NCBI GenBank assembly: GCA_001179505.1
Contig: CDMY01000314.1
Coordinates: forward strand, 1 to 64,000
From: Vitrella brassicaformis
Lineage: Eukaryota > Sar > Vitrellaceae
DNA length: 64,000 nt
Direction of reading: 5' to 3'
In this document: piece by piece, positions 34,166-46,120 of the stretch
Numbering within the stretch: position 1 is the stretch's first letter
Layout of the letters: each line of letters begins with the position of its first letter
The notes under the pieces: generated by a model
The model's input: only the letters and a program-made list of their open reading frames with translations
Told to the model about the DNA's origin: nothing
Database searches by the model: none
Position numbers and translations under genes: made by a program

Positions 34166-35211
34166 CACACACACAGGTGGCTGACGCCCTCAGAGTGGCG
34201 CACCCACCTCATTGGATCTGGCCGCTCGGCGTGCGACCAGCCCACAGCCCCCAAGCCACCAAATGACGTTAGGAATGACCCATTAGAAATGACTAAAAAG
34301 GATGCAATGACACTCACACAGACACACAGGGCAGACGAAATGAAATGAGAGGGACGGCCGAAAACACAACGCATCGACCATCAGCCACACGGATGTGAGA
34401 GGGGCGGAGCAGCCAGGCCATGAAGGGGAAAGGGCCACACATTCACGCAGTCATCACAAAAAGGTTTTCGAAGGGCACCATGGCCAGGCAGCCGGCCATG
34501 GCCCCTCCCAGCTTATCTTTTTTTGCGGTGGCCAGACGTATGTAAGCACGAAACACTTAACGCCCCTCTCACAGGGCACATCCACGCCCCGCCAGCCAGA
34601 CCACCAACAAAACACAGACAGACAAATCGTTGACGAACTAGGCAGAGGGCAGGCGGCCTTGTGTGGCAGGCCCGCCATGCCGGGAGGAGAGAGAGACAAG
34701 CGGTGCAGGAAGGCAGCCGGGCAGCCAGGCAGCAAACAAAACCCACCCCCACGAGCCCCACACATACAGGGGAATACAAAGCTTTTCGAGAGGCCGTGCT
34801 TAACACGAGCCCCCCCTTTTGTGCTTTTTTTGTACTATATGGTACAGCTGCCCCTGGCCTCCCTCCCCCTCCAATTCGGTAACTCTCGCTACGAACCACC
34901 ACGAACTGACGGAACCACACACACCCACATCATCCGCAAGGCAGCCAGACACACGACACACAGACGACACACGACAGACGACACACTACAGACGACAGAC
35001 GACAGTGCAAGGACGACAGCCACCGACACACTACAGCAGGGCAGCCACACAAATGCCACAAATGCACCTACACTCACGCAAATGGCACTCGGCAGGTCAG
35101 CCACACACATACAGACGCTCTCCTCTCCCTTCACATGAAGGCAGCCAGCATGGAAAAAGAAAAGAACACGGCTCCCTCCCTCCCCCTCTCCCTGTCTGTC
35201 TGGCAGCCGCC

Positions 35212-35813
35212 TCAGCAGATGTGTGTGGGGGTGGTGCAGCTGCAGCTCGCCCACACCTTGGCCATGGCGTCGCAGGCCATCTGCAGCATGGTGGGGCAGC
35301 TGCTGCTGGTGCTGCTGGCGGTGTGGGGCGGGCATGGCGGGTTGGTGGGGCGGGCCTTGGCGAACTTGGAGAAATGGGGGGTCCGGCCGATCGTGGGCTC
35401 GTCCATCGCTGGGGAATACAGGAGGGTGCCCTGCATGTAGAAGTCGAGCTCCTTGCGCATCTTGGCGGCCTTGTGGACCATCTCCTGCACACACAGACAC
35501 ACACACATGGCCATGTTTATCTGGACGCATCATGAAGGCGCTCCCCTCGGTCCCTCCCTCCCTCCCTCCCTCCCACCTCGCCCACCTGCTTCTTGGCGCT
35601 ACACACCTCACACAGGGCTCGGTCCCCCTTGCGGCAGTCCAGGAACTTGCCGCACGCGCCGCCCTTCTCCGCCGTGGTGCCCGTGCCGCCCGTGACCCCC
35701 CCGCTGCGGCTCTTGCTGCCCGTCGTGGCGGCGCCTTCGTTGGTGCGGCCCTTGGTGCGGCCGACAGCGGCGCTCGCCCTACGCATCTTATCAAGCAAGA
35801 ATTTCACCGACAT
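35212..35813 (-). CDS. Family X copy 3
   Basis: Exon 1 starts at ATG 35813 (SVKFLLDKMRRASAAVGRTK), continues as a Gly/Thr/Ser-rich basic stretch, and ends KGGACGKFLDCRKGDRALCE then VCSAKKQ at a GTGGGC donor near 35588. Exon 2 (about 35212-35487) reads EMVHKAAKMRKELDFYMQGT, then AMDEPTIGRTPHFSKFAK, then ending CSCTTPTHIC with TGA. The four cysteines of exon 1 could bind a metal, but no known domain is recognised. Nearly identical to copy 4 in the opposite arm. Confidence 0.62.
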
Positions 35814-35820
35814 GGCTGCA

Positions 35821-36584
35821 AACTGAACGGGAACGAGTGCTCTCAAACGTCGCAGGAACTGCAGCAAAGTGGTTGCGTTCTAGAGAACCCCGTTTCACGG
35901 AACATTTTACTGTAATTTCATAGCTATGAAATTACGCGGGTTTGCACTGTTTCAAAGGACAGTGAGCAGTTCGAAGGCAAGGCAAGCAGTACATAGCCGC
36001 AGGGAGGACAGTGCAGCACGCACGCACACTGACAGGGCCAAACCAGCCGCCACACAGAGCTGCACGGAAAGTTACTAACCACTCATCGACGCGCCTCGAC
36101 AAATGTGGCATACAAATGCATCACTCACTCACAGAGGGAACGCACCACTCTCTCTTTTCATATGTGTGGACTATTCCACTAACTCACAAAGGCTGTGTTG
36201 CCTGACGGTCGGTCAGACGGCCAAGTGAATGCATCTGCAGACACCACACAGCACAGGTGTGTCTGTGCTGTGCCGACTAGGCGAAAACCAAAAGCAGTAC
36301 GCATCGTACGGTACTGTACGAGTATGGATACATATACATGTGTACATGACCCTCAACACGCACCCATGTCAGTCAACACGCACGGGACGACCATGGTGGC
36401 CATGGTGGCCATGCCATGGGCAGCCATCTAAGCTATCCACACACACATGTTACACTTGGATACACACAGCCGTCCGTCACGTGTGTCCCTCCCACGCCAA
36501 GGCGTCATCCATCCATCCATCCACCGCCTGCACTGCATGGATCTATCTATCTATGTGTGTGTGTGTGTATGTTGTCTCAGTGAG
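35821..36584. other. Spacer side of the inverted duplication, no gene seen
   Basis: Begins exactly where homology between the arms ends. Holds ATCCATCC and ATCTATCT microsatellites near 36500-36555 and GGTGGCCATGGTGGCCATG near 36395. No exon recognised; the 3' end of the kinase-like gene lies just beyond. Confidence 0.4.
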
Positions 36585-38694
36585 CTACGTCGAGGGGATC
36601 TGCCCGCCGGCCTCCTCGAGCCAAGGGTGGCTGAGCGCCTGTGGGTATGCGCACACACACGTGGACGCGGACTGATGCATGTGTGTAGCATTCATTGTGT
36701 GTGTCGGCGGCTGCCCACCTGCTCTATGGATAGGCGCTTGTGCGGATCGTGCTGCAGGAGCTGGCTAAGTAGGTCCAACAGTTGGCCAGACACCGAGGCT
36801 CCCTTCTCGCCGGCAAGTCTGCGGAAGGTGGGCTTGAGCTGGCCGTTATCTACTGCAAGGAGGTGCGTCAGGCCCGCACGGTCACCCAAGACCAATTCAG
36901 CAATCGTCACACCTGAGCCAGAGGGAAGAATCGTGCATTTATGTGTGGGCTCTACCTCTACCTCTCCCTACCTGCGGTCCAGCTTGCACATTTCTTGTGG
37001 TCGGTATCTATGAGTCCGTTGCTCTCGCTGGCGCCGAGCAGCTCGGGGGCCGACGCATCGTCAAGCACGGAGGGCAGCAGTGTCTTGAGGCGTGACCTAT
37101 ATGTCCACATCACACACAGGCACACACACGGACGGGACGGGCGTGTGGTTGGGTATGCATAGCATAGCGTGTCTGGTCGTTCTTACGGATCGTCTCGAGT
37201 GCACGTGGCACCAAGGGGGAGGCGGATGGCATGCCTGAGGGCTTTTCCTTTGCCGCCGGGCAGGCTGGTCTCGACCGCCATGATGTCGTCGAGCGTCAAC
37301 TTCAGCAGCAACACGCCCCTGTGCCACACACACAAACCCGAAGATGTCGTGCGTGTTCCTACGGCTCTGTCTGTCCGTCTGTCGTGGGTACCTTCTGTCT
37401 ATGTCTGCTATCTGGATGACGACCTCGCGGGCTATCGGTGCCAAGGCGTCTTCGCCTCTTTCCTCCCCACCATCCCTGCACCCGACCATCCATCCAACCA
37501 TCCATAAAAAGCAGCCAGAGACACATACGGGCACATGGGCCCTGTTTCTCTCTCCCCCCTCCCTCTGTGCCCATCGTGGCTGGCCTGCTCACCGCAGGTG
37601 GCTGATGCTGCATGCTCCAGAGGGGATGGGCTCTACGGCGACCCAGACACTGCTGTCGTCGACAAAGACGTGCTTGACGGCAGGAATCACGGCAGGACAG
37701 CCTTCCATTCGCTGCATCACAGACGCCTCCGCCGCAGCCTGCAGACAGAAAGGGCACACAGACGTACATGCAGCGAGCCCTCCTTCCCTTGTCCTCTCTT
37801 CCCCCCCCACACACACAATGCACCTACCCGGTCAGGAAGACTCTCGACCAGCGCCTTCTCCTCGTCAGGAAGATCGTCGGGGACCGGCTGGCAGGCGGGA
37901 TGCCGAGGGTAGCGATACGCAATCATCGCCTGGTCCGAGTGGGCGCCTCTGCACCAGTAGCCGGGAGCCACTGGATGCAATACAGCAGGAATGGGCCTGC
38001 CGTCGCTCCACCGGCACTGTCATGGGTGCGAATGAGTAGGGCCACAGACACACACAAATGCAATGGATCGATCCATCCCATCCCCCTCTCGCGTGCTCAC
38101 CATCGGTGTCATCCTATCCAACAATGCTGCCGGGAAGTGCTCTTGGCACATCTGCAGACACATTCAGCATATAAGAAGATGACGTGATGGGTCTGTGAGT
38201 GACATTACATACCTGCCGCAATCTGTCGGCTTCGATCGACAGCCCCAGCAGCGCGTCCATGCCGCCTCTGAGCAACGCCACACCTAATCGGTGGATCGAC
38301 AAGCCAAAACACGTAGCCGACAGAACCAATGGATTGCTTGCGTCGAGTGAGCTGCCCTCACCTTTGACACCGTGTGCGACCAACGTGGTAACCAAACCCT
38401 CCAACTGCTCTGTAGTACTTCCCGTGTAGTGTTGGCAGTTGCGGTGATGCGGTTGAGAAGGTGATGGGATGGGGGTGTCGCTGTCGCCTGTGGGGGTCTC
38501 GTCGATGACAGTGCCGTCTTGGTTCGCCACCACCACCAGCGGCATCACGTGCGGCATCTCCTCGCAGAGGCCGCGCTGCACTTCCAGGGCGTGCCCGATC
38601 AGAGATTCTACCGACTGGTCGATGAAAGGGGCCCACGCATGCGGCACACAAACAAACAGAGAGGAGACAGACGGAGGGGCAGTTCGGGGGCTCA
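36585..38694 (-). CDS. Protein kinase-fold protein, probable pseudokinase
   Basis: Exons descend from about 38.6 kb. The C-lobe is clear: LLDLLSQLLQHDPHKRLSIE, then after an intron ALSHPWLEEAGG and TAG (36585). Before it, APELLGASESNG (APE motif) and KKCASWTAGVTIAELVLGD (D-x-W-S-x-G region). The N-lobe shows EASVMQRMEGCPAVI (helix C with Glu) and VWVAVEPIPSG (hinge). Where HRDLKPEN is expected the sequence is GVLLLKLTLDDIM, and where DFG is expected it is IRLPLGATC. Both catalytic Asp residues therefore appear absent, so phosphotransfer is unlikely and a scaffold role is inferred. The N-terminal region (LEGLVTTLVAHGVKG, MCQEHFPAALLD) is unrecognised; the start is uncertain, and fusion to the TBC gene upstream cannot be excluded. 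Confidence 0.6.
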
Positions 38695-38743
38695 CTCTCT
38701 CAGTGCCTGCACGCCTGCCCGCCTGTCTGTCTGTCTGTCTAAC

Positions 38744-41700
38744 CTAGCTGTCTGGCATATCGACCTGGTGCACCACCACGCGCTCCTGCCACCCGCCCAT
38801 CGCACGTCCGTGTGGCTGAGGCTGATACATGTGCCAGCTGCTGCTGTGGGTCTGGTGGGGGAGAGCTGCCGGGGGCGGCGGCGGGGGCGGTGATGCGACG
38901 TCGATCACAGGCATCGAGACATCCATTTGGTCAGCAGAGGGGGGAAGGGAATAGGAGCACTTGGGTGCCGCCGCATCTGGCGAGAAGGGGAAGACTTTCT
39001 CACCCAGACGAGCGCCAGGAAGCACCGACAACACCATCGGCACGGCCTGCATTTCCATGATCGGCTGCTGCTGGGGTCCCCCCCCTTGCTGCTGCCCCTG
39101 CTGGTCAATGACGGCTGCCGGGTGTGTGTTGGAGTGATCAGTGGCGGAATAGATGGCCGCGATGACGTCACCACCTCCACCTCCAGATGGCTCCTCCTCC
39201 GGCAAGCCGTCGCACTGCACCGCTATCTCGCTGGTCGACCACAAGGCACCCACTGCACGCCCCTCCCCGCCCGGCCGGTGACACCCACAGCAGCTATGCC
39301 GACCCTTGCCCCCTCTCCATCCACCTCGTCACACCCCGTGGTCTGCCGGGTGTGGTCACAAACAGCCACAGCCTTCACCACTTCTGCCGCCGCTGTTGCA
39401 CCGCTCGCCAGATGGTGCTCTCCCTCCTCATTGCCCGGCATTGTGTCCCGCTGGTCCTCCTGGGTCTCATTTGCCGTCTGCCGCCGATCGGTGGTTGTGC
39501 GATTGCATTCGGTGGTCTTGTTGGAATGCGTGGGAAGGGGCGGGCAGTCCTCAGTCGACAGGGGGATGGGGTCCTCACTGTCAGCGAGAGATTGCGAGCC
39601 CGACCACGCCGCCTTGCTGTCCGATGGACGGCTGCCGGCGCCGCTGACCTCGCACCCTCGCGACCCTACCACAGCCGCACGCGACGCTCCTTTGTCTCGA
39701 GTGCTCTTGGGTCTGCTGCTGTTGTTGTACTGGGTGCTTTTGGTCCTGGTGTTGGTGCTGCTGTTGTTGGTGTGTGTGGTGGTGTGTGGGTAGGAGACCA
39801 CGGGGTGAGGGGTGGGCTTGAGGGTGCGGGGAGGGGGCAGGATGGTCGGCATGGGGACCGAAGGCGACTCACTGACAGAAGGACTGCATCAACCGGCCAC
39901 CGGCAACCAACAGATTCACAACAGACAAAACAAACATGCTTCATACGTGTGTTATGAGCCCCACTCGCTCACCCGTGCTGCCCCTGCTGGTCAATGACGG
40001 CTGCCGCTTGCTGCTGACTCACCGCCCTCGTGTCAGCAATCATCACACGCCAGGAGGGCGCTCTCACTTCGCACGGCTTCACGGCCGCCAAGATGTCCTC
40101 ACCGCCGACCAACAGACAGGACAGACGCGAGCGCTCGATCGCCACCCGTGGCATCGCCTTGGCGTCCGTGGTGTGGCTGGGAAGGGGGAGGGGGGACGGG
40201 GGAGTGACGCTGGCCAAAGCCACCTGGGGCTGCTGTTGGTGCTGGCGATGGTGGGGTGTGGTGACTGTGCTGCCGACATCCGCTGCCGGGTGTGGGCTGG
40301 GGTGATCAGTGGCCGGACGGATGGCCGCGATGGCCTCATGACCTCCGCCACCAGATGGCTCCTCCTCCGGCAAGCCGTCGCGCTGCACCGCTATCTCGCT
40401 GGTCGACGACAAGGCACCCACTGCACGCCCCCCTCCCGCCAGTCCAATGACACCCGCAGCCATGCCGATCCCCCCCTCTCCATCCACCTCATCACAAACA
40501 GCCACCACCTTCACCGCTGCTGCTGCCGCCGGTGCTCTGCCACCCACACGATGGCGCTCTCCCTCCTCATCTCCCCCCGGAGCATCCTGCTGTCCCCGTT
40601 GGTCTTCCTTGGGATCGGTGGTGGCTCTGCTCGTTGTGGTCAGTGTGGGGAGGGGCGGGATGACCTCCTCCGTCGAGAGGGGGTTGGCGTCGCCATCCGC
40701 ATCAGAGAGAGATTGTGAGCCAGACCACGCCGTCCTGACATCCGACGGACGGTTGCTGGCGCCGGTGAAATCGTGCCCACGAGACCGCGACACACCTTCC
40801 TTGGCAGTGCTGCTGCTGCCGCCGTCTGGGGGCCGTATGGTTGTGGTGGTCCTGCTCGTGGTGGTGGTGGCGACGGTCGTTGTTGCAGTCGTGGACGATG
40901 GACGGAGGCGAGAGGCCTGGCGATAGGCCGGGGCGGACGACTCCCTGAACGACAGCAAATCGGGCTTGGGATGGAAGTGCGTGCGGCTCAGTGAATGCCT
41001 ACCGTCCTGATGCGCCGCTGAGGAGGCTTAGGATCGACGAAGGAGTGGCGGCGCGGAGCCTCAGGGCCTCACAGATCAACTCATCCATCGGGAACGAGCG
41101 GCAAGCTGATGCACACACGCGCACACGCACACATCGACATCTCGCCGTGTGCGCCGTTTCGCCCCTCCCTTGCTCACCCTGTGTGTCATCGCGGGGGTCG
41201 GCATCAAAGTCCGCGAGAAGGAAGTCGTAGAGGCTATCGGAGTTCAACTTGTTGGCGATGAGCTGTTGTCGGTTCAGGGTCAGCCACCCGACCGCAACGA
41301 AGTAGAAGATCGTCTCTGCCGGCTGACACACAGACACAGACACAGACACCAGTGAAGGCAGTAGGAAGGAGGGCGGACTCGCTGTGAGTTCTTGTGTTGT
41401 GCTGTTGTTATTAGGTACCTTGTGGTGGAGGCAGAGTCGCCAGAGGGTCAGGAGTGTCTCAACGTTGCGGAAGACCTTCGCATACAGCGTCGAGAACCAT
41501 CTGCACGAACACAAGACACACACACGATCTCTGTCAGTGTGCGGGCGGGGAGAGAGGCTGCCAGTGTGTGGCTCACTTGGGAAGGTACATCTCTGGCTCG
41601 ATGCCATGGCCGTCGAAGATTGTGCTGACCTCCGGATCGTGGAACTTGAGCAGGAGCCTGTAACACAAACACACACACACACACACACAATCCGAGCAGC

Positions 41701-42422
41701 CTGCAGGAACATGGCCGTGACTGACTTCCCTTCTGCACCACCACACCCACCCTGTGAGTTTGTACATCCTAAGCTCGGCCACGAGGAGCCGACGCCCGGC
41801 GCGAGGGTGCGCAGGATCATGTCCAAACACCCGAGCAGCTGCGCCGGGCTCGGCCGAGGCTGAAGCGCATACAACGGTGCAACGATCTCGTTCAGCCCTG
41901 CACAAGCCGCACACAGCCAGCCCGCACCGACACGTACGCCCTATGTATGGCTAGTTGAGGCGTTGTGTGAGTACCCTGGGTGTAGCTTATTGACAGCATA
42001 GCACAGAACGACTGCAGCGCTACTTGCAGGTCGGCCTTAGTGCGCTCGTCACGATACAACGGGCACTCTTGGCGAGTGCGGGCCAGGTCGCCGGCGATCA
42101 ACTGCAAACAGACAACACGGACAGACAGACAGACAAACAGACAAATAGACAAACAAACAGACATCCCTGGCCCATCAAATTCTCAATTTCTCACCTCCGC
42201 ATTGGCCGCATCCTTCTGTGGAGATGTGCATGTGGTGGCCTGGTGCACTATCAGCCGGCAGTAGGCGGGGATGTCTGCCTTGAGGGTCGTCAGCCACTGG
42301 CTGAGGAGGCGATCTTCCTGTCCATCGCACGGAGGGTCTGTGCCTCCGGCTGCGGCTGCCAACGCTGCGCAAGATTTGCGCTTGCTTGCGGCTGCGGCTG
42401 GGGCTGGGGCATGCTCTTGCAT
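38744..42422 (-). CDS. TBC-domain Rab-GAP-like protein with long low-complexity C-terminus
   Basis: Starts at ATG 42422 (MQEHAPAPAAAASKRKSC). Exons then give the TBC domain: LIAGDLARTRQECPLY (Arg finger in D-x-x-R-T), YTQGLNEIVAPLYAL (Gln finger YxQG), LLKFHDPEVSTIFDGHGIEP, WFSTLYAKVFRNVETLLTLW and FYFVAVGWLTLN. TBC proteins accelerate GTP hydrolysis by Rab GTPases on membranes; both catalytic fingers are present. After SILSLLSGASG a GTAGGC donor probably joins a long Ser/Thr/Gly/Pro-rich tail (40958 down to 38744) that includes a duplicated exon and ends VDMPDS with TAG. The promoter is shared with family X copy 4, 126 bp away on the other strand. TBC assignment is firm; the extent of the tail is less so. 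Confidence 0.68.
39223..40850 (-). repeat. Tandemly duplicated exon in the TBC gene tail
   Basis: Two copies, about 39.1-39.7 and 40.25-40.8 kb, share AWSGSQSL, PLSTEE/D, EDQR, GNEEGEHH/GDEEGERH, VVAVCDEVDGEG, TSEIAVQ-x-DGLPEEEPSG and ATDH. They are joined by an intron (GTGAGC to CTGTCAG near 39.85-39.97 kb). The lower copy has a frame slip after VQWVPCG, suggesting relaxed constraint. Confidence 0.7.
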
Positions 42423-42548
42423 GGTTTCTTGAGCCGACTCCGTAAAACATTATTGCGCACGAACTCTGCGAAGATAGAAAGCCCTTTCGCTGCATTCTCG
42501 CATTCGAGCGTTCGCACCCCCGTAGAGCACATCAAAGGAGCTGCAGCC
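42423..42548. promoter_or_regulatory. Divergent promoter between the TBC gene and family X copy 4
   Basis: Only 126 bp separate the two start codons. The X-side segment (GAGCACATCAAAGGAGCTGC) is shared with family X copy 6 (AAGCACAGCAAAGGAGCTGC at about 48925), so it travels with the X gene; the TBC-side half is unique. No TATA-like box is obvious. Confidence 0.5.
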
Positions 42549-43182
42549 ATGTCGGTGAAGTTCTTTCTCGAAAAGATGCGTAGGGTGGCCGATGGGGTGG
42601 CTGCCTTCCCCCGCACCAAAGGCGCCGCCAAGACGGGCACCAAGGGCCGCATTCAGCCACCGGCCGCCAAGAGCCAGGCCAAGAGCACCACGAGCACTGC
42701 GGAGAAGGGCGGCGCGTGCGCCAAGTTCCAGGACTGCCGCATGAGGGGCAGAGCCCTGTGTGAGGTGTGTAGCGCCAAGAAGCAGGTGGGCGAGGTGGGA
42801 GGGACACAGTGGAGGGACTGGGGAGGGACGGGAGGGAGGCGTCCGAGGGGAGCGCCTTCATGATGCGTCCAGATAAACATGGCCATGTGTGTGTGATATG
42901 TGTGTGCAGGAGATGGTGCGCAAGGCCGCCAAGATGCGCCAGGAGCTCGACTTCTACATGCAGGGCACCCTCCTGTATTCCCCAGCGATGGACGAGCCCA
43001 CGATCGGCCGGACCCCCCACTTCAGCAAGTTCGCCAAGGCCCGCCCCATCAGCCCGCCGGAGCCGCCCCACACCGCCAGCAGCACCAGCACCAACTGCCC
43101 CACGGTGCTGCAGATGGCCTGCGACGCCGTGGCCAAGGTGTGGGCGAGCTGCAGCTGCACCACCCCCACACACATCTGCTGA
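42549..43182 (+). CDS. Family X copy 4
   Basis: Exon 1 (42549 to about 42785) reads MSVKFFLEKMRRVADG, a Lys/Ala/Thr-rich part, then GGACAKFQDCRMRGRALCEV and CSAKKQ at a GTGGGC donor. Exon 2 (about 42910-43182) reads EMVRKAAKMRQELDFYMQGT, AMDEPTIGRTPHFSKFAKAR, PPHTASSTSTNCPTVLQMAC and ends CSCTTPTHIC with TGA. This is the best-preserved copy and a good reference for the family (about 170 aa). No known domain; four Cys in exon 1 and three near the C-terminus are conserved among most copies. Confidence 0.65.
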
Positions 43183-44269
43183 GGCGGCTGCCAGACAGAC
43201 AGGGAGGGGGGGAGGGAGGGAGCCGTGTTCTTTTCTTTTTCATGGTGGGCGGCTTCATGTGAAGGGAGAGGGGAGCGTCTGTGTGTGGAGTGGATTGTAT
43301 GCCATTTGTGTGTGTGTCAGACCTGCCGAGTGCCATCTGCCTGAGTGTCGGTGCATTTGTGGCATTTGTCTGGCTGCCCTGCTGTAGTGTGTCGGTGGCT
43401 GTCGTGCTGCATAGTCGTCCTTGCACTGTCGTCTGTCGTCTGTAGTGTGTCGTCTGTCGTGTGTCGTCTGTGTGTCGTGTGTCTGGCTGCCTTGCGGATG
43501 ATGTGGGTGTGTGTGGTTCCGTCAGTTCGTGGTGGTTCGTAGCGAGAGTCACCGAATTGGAGGGGGAGAGAGGCCAGGGGCAGCTGTACCATATAGTACA
43601 AAAAAAAACATAAAAGGGGGGGCTCGTGTCAAGCACGGCCTCTCGAAAAGCTTTGTGTGACCCTGTGTGTGGGGCTCGTGGGGGTGGGTTTTGTTTGCTG
43701 CCTGGCTGCCCGGCTGCCTTCCTGCACCGCTGGCCTCTCTCTCCTCCCGGCATGGCGGGCCTGCCGCACAAGGCCGCCTGCCCTCTGCGTAGTTCGTGTG
43801 TGTGAACGATTTGTCTGTCTGTGTTTTGATGTGGTCTGGCTGGCGGGGCGTGGATGTGCCCTGTGAGAGGGGCGTTAAGTGTTTCGTGCTTACATACGTC
43901 TGGCCACCGCAAAAAAAGATAAGCTGGGAGGGGCCATGGCCGGCTGCCTGGCGATGGCGCCCTTCGAAAACCTTTTTGTGATGACTGCGTGAATGTGTGG
44001 CCCTTTCCCCTTCATGGCCTGGCTGCTCCGCCCCTCTCACATCCGTGTGGCTGATGGTCGATGCGTTGTGTTTTCGGCCGTCCCTCTCATTTCATTTCGT
44101 CTGCCCTGTGTGTCTGTGTGAGTGTCGCTGCATTCTTTAGTCATTTCTAATGTGTCATTGTTACTGTCATTTGGCAGCTAGGGTGCTGTGGGCCGGCCGG
44201 ACGCCGAGCGGCCAGATCCAATAAGGTGAGTGCGCCACTCTGAGGGCGTCAGCCACCTGACAGTGTGTG

Positions 44270-44560
44270 TGTGTCTGGGCGTGTGTGTCGAGTGCGTCTT
44301 GGGGGGCACAGTGTAGCTCTGTGTGTGTCGAGTGTGTCTTGGGGGGCGCAGTGTAGCTCTGTGTGTGTCGAGTGCGTCTTGGGGGGCACAGTGTAGCTCT
44401 GTGTGTGTCGAGTGTGTCTTGGGGGGCACAGTGTAGCTCTGTGTGTGTCGAGTGTGTCTGGGGCGGCACAGTGTAGCTCTGTGTGTGTCGAGTGTGTCTT
44501 GGGGGGCACAGTGTAGCTCTGTGTGTGTCGAGTGTGTGTTGGGGACAGAGACTTAGTGCC
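44270..44560. repeat. 40-bp tandem repeat, about seven copies
   Basis: Unit GAGTGYGTCTTGGGGGGCAC followed by AGTGTAGCTCTGTGTGTGTC, repeated without spacing. One copy has GGGGCGGCAC. Present in about 2.5-3 copies at the mirror position 34040-34165. Confidence 0.85.
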
Positions 44561-44771
44561 TGCGTGTCTGTGTGTGTGGGAAAGAGAAGGCCCCCAGAAG
44601 AAGGCAAAAAGAGAGAGGAAGGCCCATTAGAAGGCCGACACAAAGAGGCGCTTAGAAGCCCACCTACCACCCACGGGCAGCCGGCAGGTCAGTCAGCACC
44701 ACACAGCACGGGCCACTCCAAAGCTTAATGGATGAGGATCTGTCTGTCTGTGTGTCTGTCTGTCTGTCTGT

Positions 44772-44969
44772 GTGTGTGTGTGTGCTCTGTGCTGCAGCTT
44801 GGCTTGTTTGGAAGAGCTCACACGCATTCCCGCCGTTTGGGCTGTGCGGCATTTCGTGTTTTCGTCTGTTCTGATTAAGTGGTGTAGTGCAGCCATTCCG
44901 CCATTTTGTGCTGTAGTAGAAGTCGCCGGCACTCCATTTGTGCCGCTGCCAGCCATTTGGTCCGTATAG
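44772..44969 (+). other. Conserved 58-codon open segment, right-arm copy
   Basis: Same segment as 33634-33861, reading EELTRIPAVWAVRHFVFSS and ending in TAG. See that entry for doubts about coding status. Confidence 0.3.
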
Positions 44970-45319
44970 TCCCTCTCCACTCACTCACCCCACACACCAA
45001 CCAGGTACGTGTGTGTTAGTGGTCACCAATTGCCTGCGCACACACACTCATTCATTCAGCCGTCCATATGTATGTGTCTGCAGGTCCCCTGTATGCGTCG
45101 AGCTGCCTGCCAGAGTGTACTTGGCTAAGTCCAGGCGCAGCCACCACCCCCAACTCACAGACGGTTAGAAATTTGGTTGACCACACCTTCAGCAGCAACA
45201 CATCTGTGTGTGCATCTTCTTCTCTGTGTGCTGTTGGTGTGCAGCTCACTGGTCGGCCATCTAGCTGCACACCAAGGCCACGTCTCTGTCGGACGGCTTT
45301 GTGTCAGCGCACACGCCAC

Positions 45320-46120
45320 TACGGCAGCAGCAGCAGCAGCAAGCCGCCAGTCAGCACCGGCCATTGCGTAAGGAAGCCCCGCGATGCACCCCATCGGCAG
45401 CCTCTGATGCTGCTCTTCGTGCGACCTTCAGAGGGTACGTGAGGGAGCACTGGAGGCACCAGGCAATGCCCACCGTCGGGCTTACGTGTGTGTCTCGTGT
45501 GTGTGCCTTGGCAGGTGGACCATGTCAGTCGTCCGAGCCAGCCCACGATGGGCGGGGGAAGGCCGCTTCGGCCGTATCCCGTCCATCACCCGTGGGGGGG
45601 TCAGGCGATGTGTGTGGTGTGGGAGGGAGGCGTAGTCGTTTCGACGATCCTCTCGCCCACCCACACACACATGGTGCCCTTCGCCATCGTCACCCCACCC
45701 CCGCCCGCCCTCCATCGGCTAAGAGATCTTCAATAACGGCACCGTGGCCATCGTCAGGTCAGTCGATCACTCTCACACGAACGAGTGCATGAGCATGTGA
45801 CGGGTGCACATCTCCCCGTGTGTGTGTGTGTGTGTCGTGTCATGTGGCTTGCAGGTCACTCACTGTCAGATCCTCACTGCGTAAGGAAGCCGATCTATTC
45901 TGACAGCCCTCTTCGTCCATCAACGATCCACAACGTACGTGTGCCACACACACGCACAGCTGAATATGCCCTCACCTTTACGTGTCTCTCCTCCTGTGTG
46001 TTTGTGCCACTGGTTGTTTGCAGGTTTCCCTCACTCCTCACTGTGTAACGAAGCCAATATGCTACTCGCCGTCCCTTCCGCCCTCTGCACACGCCGCCGC
46101 CGCACTAAGGTAAAGGGGTG
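45320..46120 (+). other. Cluster of exon-like modules sharing a HCVRKP/HCVTKP signature
   Basis: Three modules, each after a TGTG-rich stretch ending in CAG and before a GT, share CACTGYGTAASGAAGCC: about 45345-45435 (TGHCVRKPRDAPHRQ), 45857-45935 (SDPHCVRKPIYSDSPLRPST) and 46025-46110 (TPHCVTKPICYSPSLPPSA). Mirror copies exist in the left arm (about 32.5-33.3 kb, -). The core GTAAGG is itself donor-like, so these could equally be splice-donor repeats of a non-coding transcript. Confidence 0.35.

Larger units (their letters stand above)
32380..35820. repeat. Inverted duplication, left arm
   Basis: Read on +, this matches the reverse complement of 42545-46220 nearly base for base over most of its length, including family X copy 3, the 40-bp array, the TGCTGTAGTAGAAGTCGCCG segment and the CTGCGTAAGGAAGCC segments. 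The match ends at the start codons of the two X genes; outside it the sequences are unrelated. Confidence 0.88.

Noticed and set aside
44167-44670. Minus-strand protein with repeated HTELHCAPQDTLD units
   Set aside because: Translation of the 40-bp minisatellite; three unit frames are all open because the repeat lacks stops.
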